Positions 17,220 through 26,249 of a stretch of DNA of 64,000 bases are shown one piece after another. The notes under the pieces were generated by a model. The model did not search any database. It saw only the letters and a program-made list of their open reading frames with translations, and was not told the origin of the DNA. Source of the stretch: Verrucomicrobiota bacterium (GTDB lineage: Bacteria; Verrucomicrobiota; Verrucomicrobiia; Opitutales; Opitutaceae); NCBI GenBank assembly GCA_023399155.1, contig JAEWQP010000028.1, forward strand, positions 109,418 through 173,417, written 5' to 3'. The first letter of the stretch is position 1, and the number at the start of each line of letters is the position of its first letter. The position numbers were made by a program, and so were the translations under genes.

Positions 17220-18050
17220 TCAGGCCGCGGCGAGGCGTCGCCGCAGCGGAATGTGGCTGACCACCCGTCCGAGGTGAAAGGCACCCCGACGGAAAACCAC
17301 CTTGCGCACGGTGACGCAGCCGCCCTCGAAATCCACGGCCAACCGACCGAGCACCGGCAGGTAGGAGCCTGTGTTGACCACCGTGTACCCCTGGCGGTGC
17401 CAGATCCCGGGAAAGTGGGTATGGCCGACGACGATCACCCGGGCGTGGGGCCGGTAGGCGCGCACGAGATTGATGGCGTTGACGTGCGTATTGGTCCAGC
17501 TCGACACCATCGTGACGAGGCGGCGCGGCGGCCACGTCTGCTTCATGAACGTCGTGAACTTCCCCCACTGGCCATCGGGAATATTGAACGAATAGTCGTC
17601 GACGAACGCCGTCACCCGCTTGTTCGTCGAGAGGATCTTTTCGAAATGGGCCAGCTCCGCGGGCGTCAGCTCGGCCACGCGCCGGGCCAGCATGGAGCCG
17701 CGGAAGCGCCGCGGACGGTGCGGCGAGGCCTCGTGAAACAGCACGTCGCCGTGGGTGACCAGCACGCGGCCCTCATCGATCTCCATGTGATTGATGGTGG
17801 AGATGATCGGGTCGTGGTTGCCATTGATGAAATAGCTCGAGGCCTCCTGCTCGGCGCAGAACTCGTGCACGGCCTGGATCCGTGCGTCTGCCCGCTCGCG
17901 GTCGCGTTCTGACCGCATCTCCACGGTGTCGCCGTTGAAGATGACCGTCTTCACGCCGCGAAAGAGCGGCTCGATCTGGGAGATCTCGCGCGCCAGACTG
18001 GCTGTATGCCCGAGATGGAGGTCCGAAAGAATGCGGATCGGTTCGTCCAC
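17220..18050 (-). CDS. Calcineurin-like metallophosphoesterase
   Basis: A 276-residue protein with all five metal-binding blocks of the family in order: SDLHLGH near residue 9, NGDTVE, NGNHDP, THGD and VGHTHFPG. It has no signal peptide. The overall plan recalls LpxH/UDP-2,3-diacylglucosamine pyrophosphatases and YfcE-like enzymes, but the order and length do not settle the substrate. An LpxH role would complement waaA and lpxB found in this window; that is a guess. It lies just downstream of the tRNA-Thr gene on the same strand. Confidence 0.88.
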   Translation of the reverse strand: MDEPIRILSDLHLGHTASLAREISQIEPLFRGVKTVIFNGDTVEMRSERDRERADARIQAVHEFCAEQEASSYFINGNHDPIISTINHMEIDEGRVLVTHGDVLFHEASPHRPRRFRGSMLARRVAELTPAELAHFEKILSTNKRVTAFVDDYSFNIPDGQWGKFTTFMKQTWPPRRLVTMVSSWTNTHVNAINLVRAYRPHARVIVVGHTHFPGIWHRQGYTVVNTGSYLPVLGRLAVDFEGGCVTVRKVVFRRGAFHLGRVVSHIPLRRRLAAA

Positions 18051-18173
18051 GTGTGATTCAGCTCTTTATCGGCCCCGGCAGGCGGGTCGTTGAACCCATT
18101 TTAGCCTGAGGGGCGGGGCGGGCGCAACCGGATGACACAGATGTAAGCCGCGACAAGGCAAGGGACCTGGGAC

Positions 18174-18249
18174 TGGAGCCGACAGTCGGACTTGAACCGA
18201 CGACCTGCGGTTTACGATACCGCTGCTCTACCAACTGAGCTATGTCGGC
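18174..18249 (-). tRNA. tRNA-Thr, anticodon CGT
   Basis: Read on the minus strand, the acceptor arms GCCGACA and TGTCGGC pair perfectly. The D-loop contains AGCTCAGTTGGTAGAGC. The anticodon stem GCGGT/ACCGC encloses the loop ATCGTAA with anticodon CGT, decoding ACG. The T-arm contains GGTTCAAGTCC. The 3' CCA is encoded. No attachment-site duplication was noticed beside it. Confidence 0.95.
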
Positions 18250-18310
18250 CAGTGGAAGAAAAGTCGGGTAGTGTCAGCCTCGGGCGCCGCTTGGCAAGAG
18301 AGAATAACGC

Positions 18311-18437
18311 GAATGGAGAATGCAGAATGAAGAATGCAGAAGGGAGAGGGGCGATGCACGGTGGCAACGTGCCCCAGGGGAGGCCTGCGCGCCTGGACCG
18401 CCAATTCGTCATTCTTCATTCCACCTTCCTCATTTCT
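18311..18437. repeat. Inverted heptad (GAATGNN) element next to tRNA-Thr
   Basis: The left arm, 18311-18345, is five 7-base units (GAATGGA, GAATGCA, GAATGAA, GAATGCA, GAAGGGA). The right arm, 18403-18437, is five units of inverted type (AATTCGT, CATTCTT, CATTCCA, CCTTCCT, CATTTCT). Each arm is 35 bases and the core is 57 bases. The right arm supplies the stop codon of the VF530-family gene, so the element overlaps coding sequence by 8 bases. Confidence 0.75.
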
Positions 18438-18669
18438 CCCGGTGCAGCCGCTCCTGCACGAACAGCGCCTCGACCTTCGCTCGCGCCCAGGGCGTTTTCC
18501 GCAGAAAGGTGAGCGCGGACTTCACACTCGGAGTGTGGGTGAAGCAACGGATCGGGATGCGGTTCCCGAGTTCGTGCCAGCCCAGGTGCTCCTCCAGGCG
18601 TCGGACCACGGTCTCCAGGGTCACACCGTGGAGCGGGTCATTCGGATGGACGTGTTCGGGCTCGCTCAT
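18430..18669 (-). CDS. VF530 family DNA-binding protein (DUF2132)
   Basis: A 79-residue protein starting MSEPEHVHPNDPLHGVTLE at 18669. It contains the family pattern: NDPLHGVTLETVVRRLEEHLGW, then IRCFTHTPSVKSALTFLRKTPWARAKVE. Structures of this family show a small helical DNA-binding fold; the cellular role is not established. Its ATG overlaps the stop of the Doc gene (ATGA), so it is co-translated with the toxin-antitoxin pair, an uncommon third member. The stop codon falls inside a heptad-repeat arm. Confidence 0.85.
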   Translation of the reverse strand: MSEPEHVHPNDPLHGVTLETVVRRLEEHLGWHELGNRIPIRCFTHTPSVKSALTFLRKTPWARAKVEALFVQERLHREK

Positions 18670-19049
18670 GGCGCGTGGATGTTGGTCCGAAGCCAAGAGG
18701 CGTAACCCGCTTCATCGAGCGCACCCGCAGCGAGCGCCAAGGTCTGGAGGACGGCATCGGCTTCGGAGGCGGTGAGGTGGAATCCGTTCAGACTAAGAAA
18801 CACCGTGGCGGCGGCAAAGGCGGTCCGTTTGTTGCCGTCGACAAACGGATGGTTGCGCGCGATGCCGAAAGCATGGGCCGCGGCCAGGTCGACGATGTCG
18901 CCGCTTCCGTCGTGCAACTGCTGCTTCGGCCGCCGCATCGCCTCGAGCATGGACGCATCCCGAATGCCCTCAGCCCCGCCGAACTCGGCGAGGAGGCGCT
19001 CGTGCAACGCGAGCACAACGTCACCCCGGACCCAGGCCGGTTCGTTCAT
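18666..19049 (-). CDS. doc: Doc/Fic-fold toxin of a toxin-antitoxin pair
   Basis: A 127-residue protein with the Doc version of the Fic motif, HPFVDGNKRTAF, near residues 67-78. Doc from phage P1 is a kinase that phosphorylates and inactivates EF-Tu; canonical Fic enzymes with GNGR AMPylate instead. The GNK variant here predicts the Doc activity. The helical pattern around VFLSLNGFHLTASEAD matches Doc length and plan. It overlaps the AbrB-type antitoxin by 4 bases upstream and the VF530 gene by 4 bases downstream. Confidence 0.93.
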   Translation of the reverse strand: MNEPAWVRGDVVLALHERLLAEFGGAEGIRDASMLEAMRRPKQQLHDGSGDIVDLAAAHAFGIARNHPFVDGNKRTAFAAATVFLSLNGFHLTASEADAVLQTLALAAGALDEAGYASWLRTNIHAP

Positions 19050-19276
19050 TTTGCCAGTTCCCGCAGCGTGTTGCGGTAGCGCTTGATGACATCCTCACAG
19101 ACGGCCATCTGGCGTGAAAACTCCGGATCGCCCGCAGTCACCCGAAAGGCGCCGGCGGGCGCCTCGGTCAGGAAAAGCGACTGGCCTTCCTCAACCCTGA
19201 GCTGGGCGAGCGCCTCCTTGGGCAGGACTACGCCAAGTGAGTTGCCGATCTTGCGGAGCTTGAGTTCGAAGGCCAT
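19046..19276 (-). CDS. AbrB/MazE-type antitoxin
   Basis: A 76-residue protein with the swapped-hairpin AbrB DNA-binding domain: LKLRKIGNSLGVVLPKEALAQLRVEEGQSLFLTE over residues 4-37. A C-terminal tail rich in charged residues (EFSRQMAVCEDVIKRYRNTLRELAK) probably wraps the toxin. The combination of AbrB antitoxin with Doc toxin is known in many bacteria, distinct from Phd-Doc. A perfect palindrome lies 12-31 bases before the start and is the likely autoregulatory site. Confidence 0.92.
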   Translation of the reverse strand: MAFELKLRKIGNSLGVVLPKEALAQLRVEEGQSLFLTEAPAGAFRVTAGDPEFSRQMAVCEDVIKRYRNTLRELAK

Positions 19277-19287
19277 GGATGGAGATG

Positions 19288-19307
19288 GTTATTACGTCTG
19301 TAATAAC
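19288..19307. promoter_or_regulatory. Perfect palindrome, operator of the antitoxin-toxin operon
   Basis: GTTATTAC (19288-19295) and GTAATAAC (19300-19307) are perfect inverted repeats around a 4-base spacer. The site lies immediately upstream of the AbrB antitoxin start and is AT-rich in a GC-rich genome. AbrB/MazE antitoxins repress their own promoters from such dyads, so autoregulation is the simplest reading. Confidence 0.75.
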
Positions 19308-19363
19308 GGCGCCTCGTGCTCAGGGTCAAGAGGGCTCGCGCCAGGCCAGCCCGCGGCGTCCGG

Positions 19364-20047
19364 TCAGTTGTTGCCGATCTCGTCGTCGGCGAGACGGCCC
19401 TGGGTGCGCCTCTGAATGCCAAGCACTTCCGACTCGCGCTGGAAGAACCGGATCGCCTCGCGCAGGCGTTCGGCCGGGTCGAGCGTCTCGAGCATCCGCT
19501 GCTTGAAGCCCTTGTCCCGCGAGATCGAGAAGACGAGCAAGTCGCAGAGCGCCGCGGGGTCGGCGATATCGCCCACGGCCCGGCGAAGGTCGGGCGGAAA
19601 ATCCCCGCCGAGCTTGGCGCGCAGGGTGAAGGCGCGGATCAGCTGATTGCGCAGCTTGCCCAAGCCCTTCGGGTCCTCGACCGGTGCGTCGGCGAGCGGC
19701 CTGACGGAGATGAGGCGGTACGGGAGCTCGCGAACGATTGCGGTGATCTGAATACGCGCGATGCCCTCGAGCAGCAGCATCGAGGTGCCGTCGTCATTCT
19801 TCTGACACGCGCGGATCACGCCCGCGGTGGCGATGCGATGCGGTGGTTCGAAAGGCGAAAGCGCGCCGGGTTTGTTACCCGCCAGGGCTGAGACGGCGAA
19901 GATACGGTCGCCCGCCAGCACGTGCTCGAGCATCTCGCGATAGCGCGGCTCAAAGATACGCAGCGGAATCACGGTCCTGGGAAAGAAGACCGCTCCCGGC
20001 AGCGTCATCACCGGCATCTCGTCGGGAATCTCAAGCGTGTGTGTCAT
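19364..20047 (-). CDS. Lon N-terminal (LON substrate-binding) domain protein
   Basis: A 227-residue protein made of the LON substrate-binding domain alone, without the ATPase or protease. MPVMTLPGAVFFPRTVIPLRIFEPRYREMLEHVL at the N-terminus is diagnostic, and the C-terminal half is helical. Stand-alone LON-domain proteins are common, and their role is not established. An adaptor or protein-binding function is plausible. It ends 56 bases from the toxin-antitoxin operator on the left and starts at a GC-rich inverted repeat on the right. Confidence 0.88.
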   Translation of the reverse strand: MTHTLEIPDEMPVMTLPGAVFFPRTVIPLRIFEPRYREMLEHVLAGDRIFAVSALAGNKPGALSPFEPPHRIATAGVIRACQKNDDGTSMLLLEGIARIQITAIVRELPYRLISVRPLADAPVEDPKGLGKLRNQLIRAFTLRAKLGGDFPPDLRRAVGDIADPAALCDLLVFSISRDKGFKQRMLETLDPAERLREAIRFFQRESEVLGIQRRTQGRLADDEIGNN

Positions 20048-20096
20048 GGATGGTTAACCACATCGCGATTTCTTCCGAACGGCAGAAGCGCTGAGG

Positions 20097-20233
20097 ACAC
20101 AGAGGGCACAGAGTTCAGGAAGGTAGGGCGAGGCCTCTGGCCGAGCCGAAGAGGAACGAGGAGCGTCGATGGCTGAAAGCACGATTGCGGCTCGGCCGGA
20201 GGCCTCGCCCTACCAGATCTCTGTGCCCTCTGT
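20097..20233. repeat. Nested inverted repeats, GGTAGGGCGAGG family
   Basis: The inner arms are 27 bases, 20122-20148 (begins GGTAGGGCGAGGCCTC) and 20188-20214, differing at one or two positions, around 39 bases. The outer arms are ACACAGAGGGCACAGAG at 20097-20113 and CTCTGTGCCCTCTGT at 20219-20233. The element fills most of the 224-base gap between the LON gene and sufD. A second inner-arm copy lies at 33040-33116. Confidence 0.78.
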
Positions 20234-20271
20234 GGTTCAATGCCTCTTTGAGAGCGCGGAATGTTCAGCGC

Positions 20272-21624
20272 TCAGCCGTGCCGCGCTTCCTCCTCGCGGA
20301 ACTTTTGCTGGATGAGTTCGCGCACGCGGCTGGCGAGTTCCTCGTTCTCGATCTTCGAGACGACCTCCTCGAAGAAGCCGAAGACGAACAACTCGCGCGC
20401 CGTGGCCTTATTGATGCCGCGGGCGAGCATGTAGAACAGCTCCGCGTCATCGATCTGGGCGGTGGTCGCGCCGTGCGAGCACTTGACGTCGTTGGCCTCG
20501 ATCTCCAGGCCGGGCAGCGAATGCGCCTCGGCTTCGCCGCTGAGCAGGAGATTGCGGTTGGTCTGGTAGGCGTCGGTCTTCTGCGCATCCGGAGCGACAC
20601 GAATCAGTCCGGAGAAGATCGTGCGCGCCTGATCGGCGAGCGCGTTCTTGAAGAGCAGGTTGGAGGTGGCGTGACCCGCTTGGTGGATCTGCAGCGTGCG
20701 CTGGTCGATCTCCTGGTCGCGGTCCGCGACGGAGAGCGAGAGCATCTCGGCGTGGGAACCCTCGCCCTTCATGATGCTTTGCGTCTCGCAGCGGTAGTGA
20801 TTGCAGCCGATGTTCACGGCGAGGGCGTTGATCGTCGCGTCGCGGTCGGCGGTGAGGCTGTTGATCTGAAAACCGAGGGTCTGGTCGCTCCAGTTCTGCA
20901 GCGCGTAGTAGTCGATGCGCGATCCGCGGCCGGCGAACAGGTGGTTGAACCCGAGTGCGAGCGTGCGGCTGTTGCGGTCGGCTGAGTCAAACGCGTCGAT
21001 CAGTGTCACCCGGGCATTCTCGCCCGTGATCACGAGCGTGTGCGGCAGCACGGCACCGCCCTCGCTGGCCGACCAGTAGCGCGCGACGAAGGGCAGGGAG
21101 ACCTCGACGTTCTTCGGCACGTAGAGCAGCACGCCCGAGGTGACGAAGGCCGTGTGCAGCGCGGCGAACTTCTCCGAGCCGAGCTGCGGGTCCTGGGCCA
21201 TGAAGTACTCCTGAAGGATGTCGCCGTGCTTCGCGATGGCCTCGGCGATCGGGGCGAAGATCACGCCGCTGGCCTCGAGTTCGGCCGAGGCGCGCTCGTG
21301 CGTGACGAGCGTGTTATCCGCAAAGACGATACGGCCGGCCCGCTGGGCCACGAGGCGTGCCCGTTCGGCGAGTTCCTGGTGGGTGCCGGCGCTTGCGGAC
21401 GCTGCGAAGTCATACCCGTCGAGCGTCAGGCCCGTGATGCTGGCGAAGCGCCAGGTCTCGTTTTTGCGCGTGGGCATCGGCAGTTCACCATAGGCGGCAA
21501 ACGCCTTCTTCTTCAGGTCGAGCCACCAGGCTGGAAGGCCCTTGAGCGAGGCCAGGTGCTGGTCGAACGCAGTCGAGGTGGCGGCGGGGGTGGGCATGGA
21601 TGAGGTGGAAAAAGTCGAGGACAT
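20272..21624 (-). CDS. sufD: Fe-S cluster assembly protein SufD
   Basis: SufD pairs with SufB and SufC in the SufBC2D scaffold that assembles iron-sulfur clusters. The 450-residue protein has the SufB/D beta-helix core and the C-terminal block CSHGATTAQIDDAELFYMLARGINKATARELFVFGFFEEV. KNETWRFASITGL near the N-terminus is typical of SufD. The first ATG at 21624 is kept; residue 10 is a second possible start. A 101-base octad repeat separates it from sufB, yet the order fur-like-sufC-sufB-sufD and same strand point to one operon. No SufS or SufU is seen here. Confidence 0.96.
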   Translation of the reverse strand: MSSTFSTSSMPTPAATSTAFDQHLASLKGLPAWWLDLKKKAFAAYGELPMPTRKNETWRFASITGLTLDGYDFAASASAGTHQELAERARLVAQRAGRIVFADNTLVTHERASAELEASGVIFAPIAEAIAKHGDILQEYFMAQDPQLGSEKFAALHTAFVTSGVLLYVPKNVEVSLPFVARYWSASEGGAVLPHTLVITGENARVTLIDAFDSADRNSRTLALGFNHLFAGRGSRIDYYALQNWSDQTLGFQINSLTADRDATINALAVNIGCNHYRCETQSIMKGEGSHAEMLSLSVADRDQEIDQRTLQIHQAGHATSNLLFKNALADQARTIFSGLIRVAPDAQKTDAYQTNRNLLLSGEAEAHSLPGLEIEANDVKCSHGATTAQIDDAELFYMLARGINKATARELFVFGFFEEVVSKIENEELASRVRELIQQKFREEEARHG

Positions 21625-21630
21625 GGTGAT

Positions 21631-21731
21631 GGCGAAAGGCGGAAAGACTGCATGGGTGAAGGGCCGAAGGTCTCCGTGGCATTCGGGCCATCGTCAGCCC
21701 TTCAGCCTTTCAGTCCTTCAGCCCTTCCAGG
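21631..21731. repeat. Inverted octad element filling the sufB-sufD gap
   Basis: The left arm, 21631-21670, is five 8-base units (GGCGAAAG, GCGGAAAG, ACTGCATG, GGTGAAGG, GCCGAAGG). The right arm, 21692-21731, is five 8-base units of CTTCAGCC type. The core is 21 bases. The element ends one base before the sufB stop codon and begins 7 bases before the sufD start, so it occupies practically the whole gap inside an operon. As RNA it would form a long stem between the two cistrons. Confidence 0.72.
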
Positions 21732-21732
21732 G

Positions 21733-23145
<1,413 letters not shown>

Positions 23146-23268
23146 GGTGGAAAGGGTGGTTTGGTGGTTGCGAATCGTGGGAAGCGTGAAGTGAGCGGGT
23201 CGAGGAGTCGGCTCCGGCTTGGTGTTCGGAATGCGCGCTAATCGCTACTCACGCCTCGGTGCTTCTTG

Positions 23269-24021
23269 TCAGGCCGGCACCAGGTCCTTGACCCAGTCAT
23301 AGCCCCTGGATTCGAGCTCGAGGGCGAGTTCCTTGGGGCCGCTCTTCACGATGCGGCCGTCGTACATCACGTGCACGACGTCGGGCACGATATAGTTGAG
23401 CAGGCGCTGGTAGTGCGTGATCAGCAGCACCCCGAGCTTCGGGCCACGGAGCGAGTTCACGCCATCGGCGACGATGCGCAGCGCGTCGATGTCGAGTCCG
23501 GAGTCGGTCTCGTCGAGCACGGCGTAGCCGGGCTCGAGCATCGCCATCTGCAGGATCTCGCAGCGCTTCTTCTCGCCTCCGGAAAAGCCCTCGTTGACCG
23601 CGCGGGAGGTGAACTTCCGGTCGATCTTCAGAAGATCCATCTTCTGGTAGAGCTTTTTGTAGTACGCCGTGGCCTCGAGTTCCTCGCCCTCGGCGAGGCG
23701 CGACTGCAGCGCCGCACGGATGAAATTGGCGATCGTCACGCCGGGAATCTCGCTCGGGTACTGGAAGGCCATGAACAGGCCGGCGCGCGAGCGCTCGTCG
23801 GGCTCGGTCTCGAGCAGATTCTTGCCGTCGAGCAGCACTTCGCCGCTCGTCACGGTGTAGTCCGGATGGCCCGCGAGGGCCTTGGCGAGCGTGCTCTTGC
23901 CGGTGCCGTTCGGCCCCATGATCGCATGGACCTCCCCCTTCGGAATCGTGAGGGAGAAGTCCTTGAGGATCGGCTTGTCACCGATGCTGACGTTGAGGTT
24001 CTTGATCTCGAGCGTGCTCAT
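23269..24021 (-). CDS. sufC: Fe-S cluster assembly ATPase SufC
   Basis: SufC is the ABC-type ATPase that drives structural change in the SufBC2D complex. The 250-residue protein has Walker A GPNGTGKSTL near residue 36, a Q-loop in MAFQYPSEIPG, signature SGGEKKR, Walker B YAVLDETDSGLD and the switch histidine in ITHYQRLL. It has no membrane domain partner, as expected. It is the second gene of the operon, 39 bases after the Fur-like regulator. Confidence 0.97.
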   Translation of the reverse strand: MSTLEIKNLNVSIGDKPILKDFSLTIPKGEVHAIMGPNGTGKSTLAKALAGHPDYTVTSGEVLLDGKNLLETEPDERSRAGLFMAFQYPSEIPGVTIANFIRAALQSRLAEGEELEATAYYKKLYQKMDLLKIDRKFTSRAVNEGFSGGEKKRCEILQMAMLEPGYAVLDETDSGLDIDALRIVADGVNSLRGPKLGVLLITHYQRLLNYIVPDVVHVMYDGRIVKSGPKELALELESRGYDWVKDLVPA

Positions 24022-24060
24022 GTGGAAAAGGGATGAGGGAGTGGGGAATGAAGGGAGGGG

Positions 24061-24501
24061 TCAGCGCGCAGGTTTCGTCGAGGCCGTGGCAGCGATGCCC
24101 CGGAAGGTGATGTCGACCGCATGAGGCTCGAAGCCCGCGGGCAAGGCCTCGCGCAACTTGGCGAGCATGCGCTGGTCGAGATCCACATCGTAGATACGGC
24201 CGGTCTTCTCGTCGTGAAAATGCGCGTGCTCGTGCAGGTTCGGACAGAACCGCGTGGGCTGTCGCTCAAAGTTCACCTGCTTGACCAGGTGGCAGCCGAC
24301 CAGCGTCTCGAGGCAGTTGTAGACCGTCGCCAGGGAGATCGAGGGCATCTCCTGCTTGGCTCGCGCAAACACCTCGTCGGCCGTCGGATGGTCGCGCTGC
24401 TCCAGCAGAAGCCCATAAATGAGTTCACGCTGACGGGTTGCGCGCAGACCGCTCTGGCCGAGCGTCTCGGTGAGTGCGTTCTGTTGGCCGTTCTGGATCA
24501 T
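24061..24501 (-). CDS. Fur family regulator heading the suf operon
   Basis: A 146-residue Fur-family protein starting MIQNGQQNALTETLGQSGLRATRQRE at 24501; codons upstream to 24639 run through the palindromes and are not coding. The winged helix includes HPTADEVFARAKQEMPSISLATVYNCLETLV. The metal region HEHAHFHDEKTGRIYDV is present. The paired CxxC motifs of the structural zinc site are absent; the only cysteines are in VYNC, VGC and FCPN. As the first gene of a suf operon with two dyads upstream, it likely controls iron-sulfur assembly in response to iron, peroxide or cluster status. PerR-like and Irr-like functions remain possible. Confidence 0.88.
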   Translation of the reverse strand: MIQNGQQNALTETLGQSGLRATRQRELIYGLLLEQRDHPTADEVFARAKQEMPSISLATVYNCLETLVGCHLVKQVNFERQPTRFCPNLHEHAHFHDEKTGRIYDVDLDQRMLAKLREALPAGFEPHAVDITFRGIAATASTKPAR

Positions 24502-24552
24502 GTGGGCGTGGGGGACGCGTGGGTGGGACGTGGAAAGAGAGGGCGAACTAGA

Positions 24553-24599
24553 TTGGAATAATTCCAAGTTGCAAGAGGCTTGTTTGGAATGACTCCAAA
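24553..24599. promoter_or_regulatory. Two Fur-box-like palindromes upstream of the Fur-suf operon
   Basis: TTGGAATAATTCCAA at 24553-24567 is a perfect 7-1-7 palindrome. TTTGGA-N5-TCCAAA at 24583-24599 is a second dyad with the same half-site TTGGA. Centres are 31 bases apart, three helical turns, allowing two dimers on one face. They lie 52-98 bases before the regulator start. The 7-1-7 geometry is that of Fur/PerR boxes, but the half-site differs from the E. coli one, so a variant specificity is inferred. Confidence 0.75.
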
Positions 24600-25087
24600 T
24601 ATCGTTCAGCTCATTCGCCACGTGTTCCCCGTTAAGCACGGCTTCTCACGGAGGGTGAGGCCTGTCTCCGACGGCGGAGTCTGGAACGTTTCACGCACTC
24701 CCGAAGACGACCTCGGGTAGGGCGCGGTTGGTCCGGTTCGCGGCGCGACGGGTCTGGTCGGCCGCAGGCACGGCCTCGGAACCGAGCGCGCCGAGTAGGC
24801 CGATTTGCAGTCGCGGCGGGTTCGGAGAGCCCGCCCTCCCGAGGAGACACCGCGCAACGAAGTTCGTGACAGGTTCTGGAAGCGATCCGGAGGCTGGAAT
24901 TTCGTCGGCGCTACGCTGCAGGCAGGGCGAATCGTCCTCGGTGAGCCGCGGCTCGGCCAGCCTGTCCGCAAAAGCCTGGCGAACGCGGGAGACCTCGCCC
25001 TATCCGCAAAGGAAGGAGCCAGTTTCAGGATAGCCTTGATGCCGGCGCCAGTCCCGTCCCAGACCCGGACCCGGCTCCGTGCGCGGC
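24600..25087. other. Gene-free stretch with repeat remnants
   Basis: No convincing gene is seen between the Fur boxes and trxB; the long minus frame across it has no recognisable sequence. It holds a hairpin at 24815-24835, GGCGGGTTC and GAGCCCGCC around GGA, flanked by GATTTGCAGTCGC. It also holds a degraded copy of the GGTAGGGCGAGG family: an arm-like piece near 24716 and an inverse piece near 24987 (GAGACCTCGCCCTA). Confidence 0.5.
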
Positions 25088-26035
25088 TCACTCGCCGTGC
25101 TCGGCGAGCCAGCGTTCGGCCTCGATCGCAGCCTGGCAGCCCATCCCGGCGGCGGTGATCGCCTGGCGGTAGACGTGGTCCGCGCAGTCGCCCGCAACAA
25201 ACACGCCCGGCACGTTCGTGCGCACCTGACTGCCGGTCTCCGGCACGAAATACCCGTTCTCGTCCGTGTTCAGGGGCGGCGTGAAGGCTCGGGTGTTGGG
25301 CTGGTGCCCGATCGCCACGAACACGCCCTTGAGCGGGACGAGTGACTCCGCCCCGGTCTTCACGTTGCGTACCGTGATACCGGATACGCCACCCTCGGCC
25401 ACGCCCTCGATCGAGACCGGGACGCTGTCCCAGACCATGCGGATCTTCGGATGACTCGTCGCCCGCTCCGCCATGATGCGCGAGGCGCGAAGCGAGTCGC
25501 GGCGGTGGATGAGGTGGACCGTGCTGGCGAAGCGGGTGAGAAAGAGCGCCTCCTCGCAGGCGCTGTCGCCCCCGCCGATCACGGCCACCTCCATGTTGCG
25601 GTAGAAGGCGCCGTCGCACGTGGCGCACGTGGTGACGCCCTTGCCGCCGTAGAGTTCCTTCTCGCCCGGCACGCCGGTCAACCGCGGCGAGGCGCCGGTG
25701 GCGATGATCACGGCGCGGGCCCGGATCTCGCCGTCACTCGTGCGCAGGATGTGCGGGGAACGGGAGAAATCCACCGACTCCACCACAGCGCTGCGAAAGC
25801 GCGTGCCGAACTTCGTGGCCTGCTTGCGCAGGTTGTCCATGAGCATGAACCCGTCGATCCCCTCGGGGAAGCCGGGGAAGTTCTCGACTTCGCTCGTCGT
25901 CGTGAGCTGGCCGCCGGGAAGCACGCCTTCGAGGACGAGCGGCGCCAGGTTGGCGCGGGCGGTATAGACAGCTGCGGTGAGACCGGCACAGCCGGTGCCG
26001 ACAATAACGACGTGTTCGACGGAGGATTCGCTCAT
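25088..26035 (-). CDS. trxB: Thioredoxin-disulfide reductase
   Basis: TrxB reduces thioredoxin with NADPH through FAD and a redox dithiol. The protein has 315 residues starting MSESSVEHVVIVGTGCAGLTAA at 26035; the upstream codons to 26200 are not supported. The FAD motif GTGCAGL has cysteine where most have proline or alanine. The active site is CATC in TTCATCDGAFY at about residue 135, the NADPH motif is GGGDSACEEA, and the C-terminal FAD motif is GVFVAGDCAD. It is alone on this strand segment; no thioredoxin gene is adjacent. Confidence 0.97.
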   Translation of the reverse strand: MSESSVEHVVIVGTGCAGLTAAVYTARANLAPLVLEGVLPGGQLTTTSEVENFPGFPEGIDGFMLMDNLRKQATKFGTRFRSAVVESVDFSRSPHILRTSDGEIRARAVIIATGASPRLTGVPGEKELYGGKGVTTCATCDGAFYRNMEVAVIGGGDSACEEALFLTRFASTVHLIHRRDSLRASRIMAERATSHPKIRMVWDSVPVSIEGVAEGGVSGITVRNVKTGAESLVPLKGVFVAIGHQPNTRAFTPPLNTDENGYFVPETGSQVRTNVPGVFVAGDCADHVYRQAITAAGMGCQAAIEAERWLAEHGE

Positions 26036-26249
26036 GTTTGCCGGGGAATAGAGGGAAAAATGCAGGCGAGGAAAGTCGGATCTGGTGCGCGTGACACCAG
26101 GAGGAGGAATCGATGATGGGGCGATGGCGCAACGCGAGGCACGCGAATTCCGAGCGTCGCCTCGGCGGGCGCGCAACGCCCGCGCTGTGTCGCGGCGCAC
26201 CGGCAGCGTGCCGCCTGCCGGAGCCTTCGCCGGAGCAGGGAGGCCGGCC

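Noticed and set aside
18174..19307. tRNA-Thr as an island attachment site
   Set aside because: No integrase and no direct repeat of the tRNA 3' end were seen; the adjacent toxin-antitoxin genes alone do not show an integrated element.
24606..25628. 340-residue minus-strand frame
   Set aside because: Mostly a shadow of trxB in another frame, and its unshared part crosses repeats and Fur boxes.
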